DNA of 64,000 nt from Bacteroidota bacterium (GCA_023386045.1 JAEWKK010000020.1:1-64000), one strand, 5' to 3'; positions 1-7,301 are shown, numbered from the stretch's first letter. The notes: generated from the letters alone by a model not told the origin. Numbers and translations: made by a program.

Positions 1-100
1 AATAACCCATCACCTTACAAGCATGGGATACATTACCTAGTTTCTCCGCAAGGTTGAGAAGACCTAGTTTGGTTTTAATTAATTTAGTCTCGACTTTCAT
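1..100 (-). CDS. IS481-type transposase, N-terminal fragment (runs off left edge)
   Basis: Reading the minus strand from an ATG at position 100 gives 33 uninterrupted codons, beginning MKVETKLIKTKLGLL and containing the stretch NVSHACKVMGY, before the window ends. This resembles the N-terminal helix-turn-helix of IS481-family transposases, whose DDE catalytic core would lie outside the window. The call rests on motif recognition alone. It could be a complete element or a remnant. The region just upstream (101-164) holds an imperfect inverted repeat that fits the terminal part of such an element. Confidence 0.6.
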   Translation of the reverse strand, partial: MKVETKLIKTKLGLLNLAEKLGNVSHACKVMGY

Positions 101-164
101 GATCTGACTTTTTGGGGTTAATGAATAAGTGTGGTTACTTAAAGTTAATCCCAACTGTCAGATT
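101..164. repeat. Imperfect inverted repeat upstream of the transposase, probable IS end
   Basis: The arm at 101-121 (GATCTGAC...TTGGGGTTAA) is mirrored by 145-164 (TTAATCCCAACTGTCAGATT) with few mismatches. The two arms flank 23 bases. The position just 5' of the transposase start suggests the element's end with transposase promoter or operator sequence. No target duplication can be checked because the other end is outside the window. Confidence 0.4.
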
Positions 165-196
165 AAATATTGACTAGTACAAATCAAAGTTATCTT

Positions 197-327
197 CCAT
201 ATCCATAAGCTACTTGCCATCCACAATAACCATGAACTATGATCTATGAACTATTTGCCATAAGCTATAAGCCATAAGCTATCTGCCATCCCCTATGAAC
301 TATGAACCATGAACTACTTACCTTCCC
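197..327. repeat. 7-bp tandem repeat array, consensus CYATNNR
   Basis: About 18 heptads run almost without a break: CCATAAG, CTACTTG, CCATCCA, then (after one 6-base unit) CCATGAA, CTATGAT, CTATGAA, CTATTTG, CCATAAG, CTATAAG and so on. Two units are 6 bases long. The first four positions (C-Y-A-T) are the conserved part. The array stops 3 bases before the GTG start of the acyltransferase gene. Three further units (CCATGAA, CTATTTT, CTATAAT) lie just after that gene at 1316-1336. No function is known to me. Confidence 0.8.
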
Positions 328-330
328 TCC

Positions 331-1287
331 GTGTTTTACCGTTTCCTGAAATTGTATGCCCGGCTGGCGATCCGGATCTATTGCAAACGCATCATCGTTA
401 ATACACCTTCATGGTTGCGGTCTGACGGGCCATTGCTGCTGGCCTGCAATCATCCCAATTCCTTCCTCGATGGCATGATCATCACCACGCTGTTCAAAGC
501 GCCGGTACATTCACTTGCACGCGGAGATGCTTTCAGAAATCCTTTCGTGAACAGAGTTTTGAAAAAAATTCAATTGTTACCAGTTTACCGCACCAGTGAA
601 GGCGTTGAAAACCTGCCGCACAATTACGCCACTTTCAATGCCTGCAGGGAAACTTTCCAGCAACAGGGCATCGTGCTGATCTTTAGTGAAGGCCGCTGCG
701 AAAATGAATGGCACCTCCGGCCTTTAAAAAAAGGAACCGCAAGACTGGCACTTACATCCTGGGAAACCGGCATCTCATTGCAGGTTATTCCCACAGCCCT
801 TAATTACAGTTCCTTCCGCAAATTTGGAAAAGAAGTACACCTGAATTTTGGAAAACCCATTGATCAGGATGCGGTATTGCAACAGGAGACAGAAGGAAAA
901 AAATTACTGGAAATCAACAGGCAGCTCATTGAATCACTACAGGAAATGGTTTATGAAGTGAATCCTGGAGACCAGAAAACCATTCATCGCTTGTTTGATA
1001 TCCGCATCAAGCCATCCTTCTTCTTTTTATTGCTACCGGCACTTGCCGGATGGCTGCTTCACGCACCTTTGTTTTATACCTGCAGGTTACTGACTCTGAA
1101 AGCCTATCATTCGGGACATTATGATTCGATCCTGACATCCCTGCTGTTAATACTCTATCCTTTTTATCTTTTGCTGCTGATGATTGCGGGCTTTTTTATA
1201 ATAGGATGGTGGACTTTACTGTTATTATTATTCCTTCCCATTCTGGCCTGGTGCACGGTGCAGGTCAAGTACCAGCTTGATTTGTGA
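331..1287 (+). CDS. PlsC-like phospholipid/glycerol acyltransferase, membrane bound
   Basis: This is probably an acyl transferase of the 1-acylglycerol-3-phosphate acyltransferase (LPLAT) superfamily, acting at the inner membrane in phospholipid or lipid A-like synthesis. The sequence shows the active-site block NHPNSFLD (His41, Asp47). Its spacing is one residue longer than the usual HX4D, a form I associate with Bacteroidota homologues. The substrate-binding block FSEGR lies near residues 117-121. After about residue 225 come hydrophobic segments forming two or three membrane helices, so the protein is longer than a minimal PlsC. The start is GTG; no in-frame ATG lies nearby, and the heptad array ends directly before it. 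The acyl acceptor cannot be told from sequence. Confidence 0.8.
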   Translation: MFYRFLKLYARLAIRIYCKRIIVNTPSWLRSDGPLLLACNHPNSFLDGMIITTLFKAPVHSLARGDAFRNPFVNRVLKKIQLLPVYRTSEGVENLPHNYATFNACRETFQQQGIVLIFSEGRCENEWHLRPLKKGTARLALTSWETGISLQVIPTALNYSSFRKFGKEVHLNFGKPIDQDAVLQQETEGKKLLEINRQLIESLQEMVYEVNPGDQKTIHRLFDIRIKPSFFFLLLPALAGWLLHAPLFYTCRLLTLKAYHSGHYDSILTSLLLILYPFYLLLLMIAGFFIIGWWTLLLLLFLPILAWCTVQVKYQLDL

Positions 1288-1315
1288 GCAACTGTTGGGA
1301 ACAACTGCTCTTCAA

Positions 1316-1336
1316 CCATGAACTATTTTCTATAAT
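1316..1336. repeat. Short 7-bp repeat remnant (three heptads)
   Basis: CCATGAA, CTATTTT and CTATAAT follow each other here, matching the CYATNNR heptads of the array at 197-327 in the same orientation. The acyltransferase gene is therefore bracketed by the same repeat. Just upstream (1287-1311) a small hairpin (GTTG-GGAA-CAAC with flanking GAGCA/TGCTC) may be a weak transcription stop. Confidence 0.55.
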
Positions 1337-1359
1337 TTAGCCCACACAAAACGACTTAT

Positions 1360-1962
1360 ATGAGAAAAGCCTATTTCTTCATTTTATTACTACTGTGCGG
1401 AGTGGTTGTGCAGGCGCAGAAAAAATTGACCTACAATTCAGGACTGAAAGCAGGTGTTAACCTTTACCAGCTTAAAATGGATCCAGCCGGTGAAGGCATC
1501 TCCACCGATATGCGTACCAATTTTAATGCAGGTATATTTTATAACATCCAGCTGAATTCCATGTTCAGTCTTCAGCCCGAGCTGTTGTATTCCGGCCAGG
1601 GTTCCAAATACAAAGGCGATAAATATGCAAGCGAGTGGGCGATGAGTTTTGTTTCCATTCCTGTGCTGGTTCAATACAATACACCTGTTGGTTTTTATAT
1701 CGAAGCAGGTCCATCTTTAAATGTTCTGGCCAAAGGAAAAGAAACAACTACCAATAATGGTGTGACATCTGAACTGGACCTCAAGAAAAAAGTAAAAAAG
1801 TCAGGCATCTCCATAATGGGAGGCATTGGATACAAGATGAAAAATTATGGTATCAATGCCAGGTATGATTACGGCATTACCAGCCTTACAAAAAATGATA
1901 CAGACCCTGAGTTTAAATCAAGCGGCATACAGGTGAGTTTGAGCTGGTCTTTTAAGCAGTGA
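1360..1962 (+). CDS. Outer-membrane beta-barrel protein (PorT-like)
   Basis: A 200-residue exported protein with a typical signal peptide (hydrophobic core followed by VVVQAQ, cleavage near residue 19). The rest alternates polar and hydrophobic residues with periodic glycine and aromatics (GVNLYQL, FSLQPELLYSGQG, GFYIEAGPSLN, GISIMGGIGYK) and ends in an aromatic-terminated strand (SLSWSF). This is the pattern of the 8-stranded outer_membrane_beta-barrel_2 (PorT) family in Bacteroidota. Ligand and role are unknown. It stands alone between the acyltransferase and the convergent tsf operon. Confidence 0.75.
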   Translation: MRKAYFFILLLLCGVVVQAQKKLTYNSGLKAGVNLYQLKMDPAGEGISTDMRTNFNAGIFYNIQLNSMFSLQPELLYSGQGSKYKGDKYASEWAMSFVSIPVLVQYNTPVGFYIEAGPSLNVLAKGKETTTNNGVTSELDLKKKVKKSGISIMGGIGYKMKNYGINARYDYGITSLTKNDTDPEFKSSGIQVSLSWSFKQ

Positions 1963-2059
1963 TTCTTCGCAGGCTCAGAAGGACAAGGGAACGCTGCGCT
2001 CAGAAGGACTTCTTCGCATGCTCAGAAAGACATTCTTCGCGGAGCTCAGAATGACAAGG
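1961..2059. repeat. Direct repeats with core TTCTTCGC(n)CTCAGAA
   Basis: Four imperfect copies of a 20-29 base unit lie head to tail: GATTCTTCGCAGGCTCAGAA at 1961, GAACGCTGCGCTCAGAAGGA at 1989, CTTCTTCGCATGCTCAGAAA at 2009 and CATTCTTCGCGGAGCTCAGA at 2031. They fill the space between the OMP stop codon and the terminator. No ORF crosses them. They look like an intergenic REP-like repeat that has duplicated locally. Confidence 0.65.
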
Positions 2060-2100
2060 ATTCTAAGCGAAGAAAAGAATAACTAAAATGTATTCAATCG

Positions 2101-2125
2101 AAAAGCCCCGCATGGCGGGGCTTTT
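2101..2125. terminator. Bidirectional rho-independent terminator between OMP and tsf
   Basis: Perfect 11-bp stem AAAAGCCCCGC / GCGGGGCTTTT with loop ATG. The A-run on one side and T-run on the other allow it to end both the OMP gene (plus) and the rplM-rpsI-rpsB-tsf operon (minus). Confidence 0.9.
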
Positions 2126-2148
2126 ACTTATCATTTTTGCATTAGAGA

Positions 2149-2991
2149 TTAACCTAAGGCAACACGTTTGAATTCTGTAACCTGGAGGTCGCCAGCAGAT
2201 TTCAGGTAATCACCAACTGATTTGGAAGCATCCTTCACAAATGCCTGCGCAGTCAATGTGCTTTCCTTGAAGAAAGAATTCAGTTTTCCTTCAGCAATCT
2301 TTGAAAGCATTTCATCAGGCTTGCCGGCCATTTTAGGATCCTGTCTCATTTGCTCCATTACAATATCTTTTTCACGGGCTACAACATCTGCAGGAACAGA
2401 AGAAGCATCAACGGCAACAGGATTCATGGCTGCGATCTGCATGGCCACATCCTTTCCTGCTTCACCTGCATCTTTGTTGAAACCAACCAATACACCCATA
2501 CGGTAAGCACCATGGATATAGGAAGCTACATAAGGAGCTTCGATTCTTTCAAAGCGGGCAACACCGATCTTCTCGCCAATAGAGGCCAACTTATCGTTGA
2601 TCAGGTCAGCTACTTTAGCACCATTTACGGTTACTTCATTCAGTTCTTCAGCGCTTTTTACATTGTTGGCAACAGCTGCATCAGCAATGCTTTGAGCAAA
2701 AGCTACGAAGTCCGCATTCTTTGAAACGAAGTCAGTTTCGCAGGAAATGGTAACAATAAAACCTGTTTTATTATCAGCAGTTGTTTTAGCAATAACAACA
2801 CCTTCTTTTGCTTCACGGTCGCTGCGTTTGGCAGCAACTTTCTGACCTTGCTTTCTCAGCCAGTCAATGGCTGCTTCAAAATCGCCACCTGTTTCAGTAA
2901 GCGCTTTACGGCAATCCATCATGCCTGCGCCGGTTGCCTGGCGAAGTTTGTTGATATCCTGTGCTGTGATTGTTGCAGTAGACATAATCAT
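2149..2991 (-). CDS. tsf: Elongation factor Ts
   Basis: EF-Ts is the guanine-nucleotide exchange factor for EF-Tu in translation. The N-terminal UBA-like domain carries the signature LRQATGAGMMDCRKAL, followed by the EF-Tu-interacting core with the TDFV motif. The 280 residues match the family. The second in-frame ATG (position 2985, giving MSTATITAQ) matches the usual EF-Ts start and may be the true one; the first ATG lies 11 bases after AGGA. It is the last gene of the minus-strand ribosomal operon and is followed by a strong terminator. The 249-base gap to rpsB holds no gene I can support. Confidence 0.96.
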   Translation of the reverse strand: MIMSTATITAQDINKLRQATGAGMMDCRKALTETGGDFEAAIDWLRKQGQKVAAKRSDREAKEGVVIAKTTADNKTGFIVTISCETDFVSKNADFVAFAQSIADAAVANNVKSAEELNEVTVNGAKVADLINDKLASIGEKIGVARFERIEAPYVASYIHGAYRMGVLVGFNKDAGEAGKDVAMQIAAMNPVAVDASSVPADVVAREKDIVMEQMRQDPKMAGKPDEMLSKIAEGKLNSFFKESTLTAQAFVKDASKSVGDYLKSAGDLQVTEFKRVALG

Positions 2992-3240
2992 TTATTTTTT
3001 GTTCCTGCACCTGATATAAACCAGGGCAGGATACCTATTTATGAATGGTTGATGGTGATCCAAACAACAGTACTACTATGATACTTCCGTTGCGTCGCAC
3101 TCTTCAGCGTTCTTCTATACTTCAGCATGATCTGCTGAATAGGAATCCGGCAGTACAAGTGAGTGACACAACAGGAGCTGACAGTAGCAATGCAGCTGAA
3201 ACACCATCAACATGAATTAAAGAACTATTGGTAACATCAA

Positions 3241-4173
3241 TTATCTGCCACCACCCGGGCGACGTGCACCACCGCCTCCGGCACCACCTGGTGTACGGCG
3301 ACGCTGTCCTGTAGCACCACCACCCTGTCCAGGTCCGCGACCAGGTCCACCGGCGCCAGTACGGCCACCGCGACCACGACCACCACCTGCTTCAGCCTGG
3401 GCTTCAGCTTCAAGGCGTGCTGCCTTTCTTTCATTTTCAGCATCGTTTGCTGCATCATCACCTTCATCATCCTTAGCAGCCTGGCGCTCAGCCAAACCTT
3501 CTGCAATAGCAGCAGTGATGTAGTTGGTAATAATGGCGATTGATTTGGTAGCATCATCATTGGCAGGAATAGCAAAATCAACTTTGTTAGGATCGCAGTT
3601 GGTATCCACCACGCCGAATGTAGAGATGTTCAAACGCTTGGCTTCAGCCAGAGCAATATGCTCATGCCCGATATCAACAATGAACAAGGCTGCAGGTACA
3701 CGTCCCAGTTGAGCGATACCACCAAGCACTTTTTCCATTTTATCCTTATCGCGGCTCAGAGTCAGACGCTCTTTTTTAGTGATGGAATCAAAAGATCCAT
3801 CGCCCAGCATTTTTTCAATGCTTTGCATTTTCTTCACGCTCTTACGAACGGTGTTGAAGTTGGTCAGCATGCCACCCAGCCAGCGCTCGGTAACATAAGG
3901 CATGTTCACGCGTTGTGCGCATTCAGTAACGATATCCTTCGCCTGCTTTTTAGTACCAACGAAAAGGATCTTCTTACCGCTGCGTGCGATCGCTTTCAAA
4001 GCAGCTGCAGTTTCCTGCATTGCTTCGGTAGTTTTATTGAGGTCAATGATGTGAATGCCCTTCTTCTCAGCGAAGATGTAAGGCAACATCTTTGGGTTCC
4101 ACTTCTTCTTCAGGTGACCGAAATGTACACCGGCTTCCAGAAGCTGCTGTTGTAATGAAGTGTTTTGTTCCAT
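3241..4173 (-). CDS. rpsB: 30S ribosomal protein S2 with Gly/Arg-rich C-terminal tail
   Basis: S2 is a small-subunit protein needed for S1 docking and initiation. The body is canonical, with VHFGHLKKKWNPKM, GIHIIDLNKT, ERWLGGMLTNF and the later VDTNCDPN motif. The usual S2 length is about 230-260 residues. Here an acidic/Ala linker after residue about 230 leads into roughly 48 residues made almost only of Gly, Arg, Pro, Ala, Gln and Thr, with RGRGGR-like blocks. This stretch (about 3241-3390) is clearly GC-richer than its surroundings. The frame is open and the stop is clean, so the tail is really encoded. It lies between rpsI and tsf in the operon. Confidence 0.96.
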   Translation of the reverse strand: MEQNTSLQQQLLEAGVHFGHLKKKWNPKMLPYIFAEKKGIHIIDLNKTTEAMQETAAALKAIARSGKKILFVGTKKQAKDIVTECAQRVNMPYVTERWLGGMLTNFNTVRKSVKKMQSIEKMLGDGSFDSITKKERLTLSRDKDKMEKVLGGIAQLGRVPAALFIVDIGHEHIALAEAKRLNISTFGVVDTNCDPNKVDFAIPANDDATKSIAIITNYITAAIAEGLAERQAAKDDEGDDAANDAENERKAARLEAEAQAEAGGGRGRGGRTGAGGPGRGPGQGGGATGQRRRTPGGAGGGGARRPGGGR

Positions 4174-4261
4174 TTGAGTTATTTGATTAATTGATTGTTA
4201 TTGTTTGATTATTACTTACTGATCCCGCCATCCGCAAGGATAGAAGATCAATAATAAATAA

Positions 4262-4651
4262 TTAGCGTTTAGAGAACTGGTAGCTTCTACGGGCTTTCTT
4301 CTTACCGAATTTCTTACGCTCAACTGACCTTGGATCGCGGCGCAGGAGACCTGCAGCTTTGAGCACGGGGCGGAACTCAGGGTTCAGGTCAACCAGCACG
4401 CGGGCAATACCCAGCATGGCGGCTTCAGCCTGTCCTTTTACACCACCACCGGCAGCATTGATCTTTACATCAAATTTGTCAGCAGCTTCGATTGTTTTTA
4501 AAGGTCTTTCCACCTGGTTTTGCAAATAAACCAATGGAAAGTAAGTTTTGTAATCCTTATCGTTTACGGTGATGGTACCAGAACCGCGGGAGATGAAAAC
4601 CCTTGTTACGGCTTCTTTACGGCGGCCCACACTATTTTTTTGCTTCTCCAT
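4262..4651 (-). CDS. rpsI: 30S ribosomal protein S9
   Basis: S9 sits in the head of the small subunit, where its C-terminal tail contacts P-site tRNA. Seen here: the N-terminal SVGRRKEAVTRV block, the central GGGVKGQAEAAMLGIARVL signature and the basic end RRSYQFSKR. The 129-residue length is standard. It follows rplM with a 65-base gap, the usual L13-S9 pairing, and is co-transcribed with rpsB and tsf. Confidence 0.97.
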   Translation of the reverse strand: MEKQKNSVGRRKEAVTRVFISRGSGTITVNDKDYKTYFPLVYLQNQVERPLKTIEAADKFDVKINAAGGGVKGQAEAAMLGIARVLVDLNPEFRPVLKAAGLLRRDPRSVERKKFGKKKARRSYQFSKR

Positions 4652-4716
4652 TTTTTAGCTTTTTTATTTTAGCTGCGGAATGTGCTAAGGTTGCCCGGCA
4701 CATGGTCGCGGGCTGT

Positions 4717-5160
4717 TTAGAATTTCAGATCTTTGGGTTGCTGTGCGGTGTGAGGATGCTGATCCCCTGCATACACAAATAATTTTTTGTACATCTTGCG
4801 ACCCAGGCGGTTCTTAGGCAGCATGCCCTTGATACCTCTTTCGATCACTACTTCAGGACGACGCTTGAGAAGGTCTTTTGCCACCTCTTCTTTACGTCCA
4901 CCAGGATAACCTGTGTAGTGGTCATATACTTTTTCTTCCATCTTGTTGCCGGTGAACTTTACTTTTTCGGCGTTGATGACGATCACAAAATCGCCACAGT
5001 CTACGTGAGGAGTGTAATATGCCTTGTTCTTACCACGAAGGATCGCAGCAATACGAGAGCACATACGTCCTACGGTTTGATTGGTACCGTCCACAATGTA
5101 CCAGTTACGCTGCACGGTAGCCGCGTTCGCATGTTTTGTTGTAAAATGAAGTTTGCTCAT
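4717..5160 (-). CDS. rplM: 50S ribosomal protein L13
   Basis: L13 is an early-assembly protein of the large subunit. The sequence has the family landmarks NWYIVDGTNQTVGRM, GDFVIVINAEKVKFTGNK, a KVYDHYTGYPGG block and GMLPKNRLGRKM. The 147 residues are typical. It is the first gene of the minus-strand operon rplM-rpsI-rpsB-tsf. A TAnnTTTG promoter lies about 50 bases upstream, and a small GC hairpin in the leader sits just before the ATG. Confidence 0.97.
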   Translation of the reverse strand: MSKLHFTTKHANAATVQRNWYIVDGTNQTVGRMCSRIAAILRGKNKAYYTPHVDCGDFVIVINAEKVKFTGNKMEEKVYDHYTGYPGGRKEEVAKDLLKRRPEVVIERGIKGMLPKNRLGRKMYKKLFVYAGDQHPHTAQQPKDLKF

Positions 5161-5174
5161 GATTTAGAATTTTT

Positions 5175-5190
5175 CCGGGCCATCCCCCGG
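5175..5190 (-). promoter_or_regulatory. Leader hairpin before rplM (possible r-protein autoregulatory site)
   Basis: On the minus strand the leader carries CCGGG-GGATGG-CCCGG, a 5-bp GC stem with a 6-base loop ending 14 bases before the rplM ATG. The predicted transcript leader is only about 40 bases, so this is its main structure. Autoregulatory L13 leaders have been proposed for Bacteroidia. Whether this matches that motif is inference. Confidence 0.45.
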
Positions 5191-5207
5191 TTATTTTTAA
5201 TGAGGCG

Positions 5208-5239
5208 CAAAAGTAGGTGTTCTAACCTATTCCAGCCAA
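5208..5239 (-). promoter_or_regulatory. Promoter of the rplM-rpsI-rpsB-tsf operon
   Basis: On the minus strand TTG and TACTTTTG (a perfect TAnnTTTG -7 box at 5208-5215) are separated by 21 bases, matching the Bacteroidota primary sigma consensus. Transcription would start near 5200, giving a leader of about 40 bases. Confidence 0.75.
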
Positions 5240-5455
5240 GAAAACAGGAGGCTATTTTTACAGGCACCTTTGTAATCGGCTGATTTTCAATAAAAATTTT
5301 GACTTGTTTTTAAAGTCATTAACGAAAAGGCCTGGTTTTACTGGGTTTTTTTAAGTTCTCCATTTGAAAAATCATGGTATCAGCCTGTTCCAGATTCAAA
5401 TGGTCAGCTTTTGATTTTCATTTCATTCTCTTCATTTAAACTAATTTTCCGCCTC

Positions 5456-6244
5456 ATGGAAGTCCGCGAACTAAGAACAGTTGATACCATCCGTTATGTC
5501 ACTCCCTTGCGGGAAGGTGGTTCGCTGCCTGCTATTGTTGAAGCGGATGATGGTTTCCTTTATGTGCTGAAATTCCGTGGCGCCGGCCAGGGAATTAAAT
5601 CGCTTATCGCTGAACTGGTGGGAGGTGAGATCGCCCGAAGCCTGGGACTGAGGGTGCCAGAGATCGTTCTGGCCAATGTGGATCCAGCCTTTGGCCGTAC
5701 GGAACCAGATGAAGAGATACAGGACCTGCTCAAGGCCAGCGCCGGACAAAACCTTGCACTCCATTATTTATCCGGCGCTATCAGCTATGATCCTTCAGTG
5801 AACCAGGTGGATCCGCTTACTGCCTCCCAGGTGGTTTGGCTGGACTGCCTGCTGACCAACGTAGACCGCACGGCCCGCAATACCAATATGCTGATGTGGC
5901 ATAAGGAATTATGGCTCATCGATCACGGTGCTTCACTTTATTTTCATCATAGCTGGGATAATTGGGAAGAGCAAAGCCTCAGGCCTTTTGTGCAGGTAAA
6001 AGATCATGTATTATTACCCAGGGCAAGCGAGATAGAAAATGTTGACCAGGAATTCCGCAAGCAATTAACCCCTGAGATGATTCATTCGATATTAAGCCTT
6101 GTACCTTCGGAATGGCTGGTGAGTGAAACAGCGCCGGATGCAGAAGCCAACCGTAAAGTGTACGAACAGTTTTTGAACAACAGGATCGCCAACGCTACCA
6201 TATTTATAAAAGAAGCATTGCATGCCAGAGAAGCGCTTATTTGA
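5456..6244 (+). CDS. HipA-like kinase-fold protein (HipA_2 type)
   Basis: A 262-residue protein with the fold signature of HipA-related kinases but far shorter than HipA toxins (about 440). Visible landmarks, counted from the ATG at 5456: a Gly-rich loop GGSL near residue 21, an ATP-anchoring Lys39 in YVLKF, the catalytic loop NVDRTARNTN (Asp137, Asn142/144) and the metal-binding LIDHG (Asp156). All expected catalytic residues are present, so it is probably an active kinase, target unknown. I prefer this ATG to an upstream TTG at 5411, which would add a non-conserved hydrophobic stretch. Its end overlaps the following DUF3037 gene by 23 bases, so the two are translated together. There is no HipB-like DNA-binding partner. 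Confidence 0.75.
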   Translation: MEVRELRTVDTIRYVTPLREGGSLPAIVEADDGFLYVLKFRGAGQGIKSLIAELVGGEIARSLGLRVPEIVLANVDPAFGRTEPDEEIQDLLKASAGQNLALHYLSGAISYDPSVNQVDPLTASQVVWLDCLLTNVDRTARNTNMLMWHKELWLIDHGASLYFHHSWDNWEEQSLRPFVQVKDHVLLPRASEIENVDQEFRKQLTPEMIHSILSLVPSEWLVSETAPDAEANRKVYEQFLNNRIANATIFIKEALHAREALI

Positions 6245-6605
6245 ATATGCCACCATACGCATTGTTCCAAAGGTGGAAAGGGAAGAATTCCTGAACGTGG
6301 GCGTTATCCTGTATTGCAGGGATCTGAAGTTCCTGCAATGCCTCTATACTCTCAAAAAAGAAAAAATCCAGGCGCTATGTGGAGACCTGGACTGCAGGGA
6401 AGTGGAAGAACACCTGAAATCAATTGAAAAGATCTGCGCCGGCGACCCGGCCGGTGGACCTATTGCAGCTTTGGACCTGGCATCCCGTTTCCGTTGGCTT
6501 ACTGCTACAAGAAGCACTATTGTGCAAACTTCCAGGGTTCATCCTGGCTTTTGCGAAGATCCTGTTACTACACTGCAAAAGCTTCATACACAGCTGGTGT
6601 TGTAA
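6222..6605 (+). CDS. DUF3037 family protein
   Basis: A 127-residue cytoplasmic protein matching the DUF3037 pattern: YATIRIVPKVEREEFLNVGVILYC near the N-terminus and a Leu/Asp-rich C-terminal half ending with a PVTTLQKLHTQLV helix. No enzyme motif is visible. The gene starts inside the end of the HipA-like kinase gene (23-base overlap), which points to translational coupling and a shared task. From memory, DUF3037 and short HipA-like genes occur together elsewhere. Possible roles are partner, substrate or regulator of the kinase, and the sequence does not decide between them. Confidence 0.75.
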   Translation: MPEKRLFEYATIRIVPKVEREEFLNVGVILYCRDLKFLQCLYTLKKEKIQALCGDLDCREVEEHLKSIEKICAGDPAGGPIAALDLASRFRWLTATRSTIVQTSRVHPGFCEDPVTTLQKLHTQLVL

Positions 6606-6773
6606 ATTTTTCCCCGGTTTTTAAGCAATCCCGGCAATGTGGATAAATAATCTGTTAAGGAAAGTCCCTTTAACAATTGTTGTTCTGGTATGGCATGATT
6701 TCGGCAAATACAGGTTGAATTGTTAACCAGAAAAAACCTAGTTATGAAAATAAGACTACCTAATTCTACAACG

Positions 6774-7280
6774 ATGAAAAGGATACTTCCCATAATAGCG
6801 ATCGTTACTGTAATGGCAGCCTGTAACAGTAAGCCGGATGCAACACTGGGTGTTTCAACCACGCAACCTACGCAGCAGGCAAGCAGCTTAACCGCTGAAG
6901 ACTCACTGGTGCTTTCACAGTTCAGGGCCTGGAAGGCCGAAAATGAATTGACTGATGCCAGGGAATTCCTGAATGGCGGTGAAGCCAACCAGGCAGTGGC
7001 AAGTAATTCAAGAAATACTTCTTCTGCAAGAAGAACAACGGCTAGCCGTTCAAGCGGTAACCGTACTGTTTATAACTCAACTTCTTCTGGTACAGCCAAG
7101 AAAAAAGGATGGAGCAGTGCTGCTAAAGGTGCCGTAATTGGTGGTGTGGCAGGTGCTGCGGGTGGTGCCATTATCAATAAAAGAAACCGTGCTGTAGGTG
7201 CCGTAGTAGGTGGTATTCTTGGTGCAGGTGTTGGTTATGGTATTGGTAGATCCAAGGACGTTAAGAACGGTCGTTATTAA
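6774..7280 (+). CDS. Lipoprotein with glycine-zipper domain (YMGG-like)
   Basis: Starting at the ATG at 6774, the protein opens with a short lipoprotein signal (MKRILPIIAIVTVMAAC, lipidated Cys17). A Ser/Thr/Arg-rich, probably disordered middle follows. The C-terminal domain is of the glycine-zipper kind (GAVIGGVAGAAGGAII ... GAVVGGILGAGVGYGIG), which usually packs as a helical hairpin in or on a membrane. Upstream in-frame starts exist (6744 ATG, 6720 TTG), but they would put an unusual polar extension before the signal peptide. The role is unknown; such proteins are often envelope-stress or surface-antigen-like. A strong terminator follows. Confidence 0.75.
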   Translation: MKRILPIIAIVTVMAACNSKPDATLGVSTTQPTQQASSLTAEDSLVLSQFRAWKAENELTDAREFLNGGEANQAVASNSRNTSSARRTTASRSSGNRTVYNSTSSGTAKKKGWSSAAKGAVIGGVAGAAGGAIINKRNRAVGAVVGGILGAGVGYGIGRSKDVKNGRY

Positions 7281-7301
7281 AACATAAGATCAAAAATTTA
7301 T

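Noticed and set aside
197..327. CRISPR array or leader at the heptad repeats
   Set aside because: Units are 7 bases with no spacers of constant length and no cas genes nearby.
2992..3240. Possible small gene between rpsB and tsf
   Set aside because: Only a short frame (about 32 codons) without recognisable features is present on the sense strand; the region contains a TTGCGTCGCACTC stretch that may be an intergenic repeat, which I cannot verify without a genome search.
3237..3581. 114-residue frame in the S2 tail region
   Set aside because: It is the shifted reading of the repetitive Gly/Arg tail of rpsB on the same strand, with a Val/Leu/Met bias caused by the low-complexity DNA.
5411..5455. 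Longer N-terminus for the HipA-like kinase
   Set aside because: Would start at TTG and add a Phe/Ser-rich hydrophobic stretch with no match to the family; the ATG at 5456 fits the domain start.
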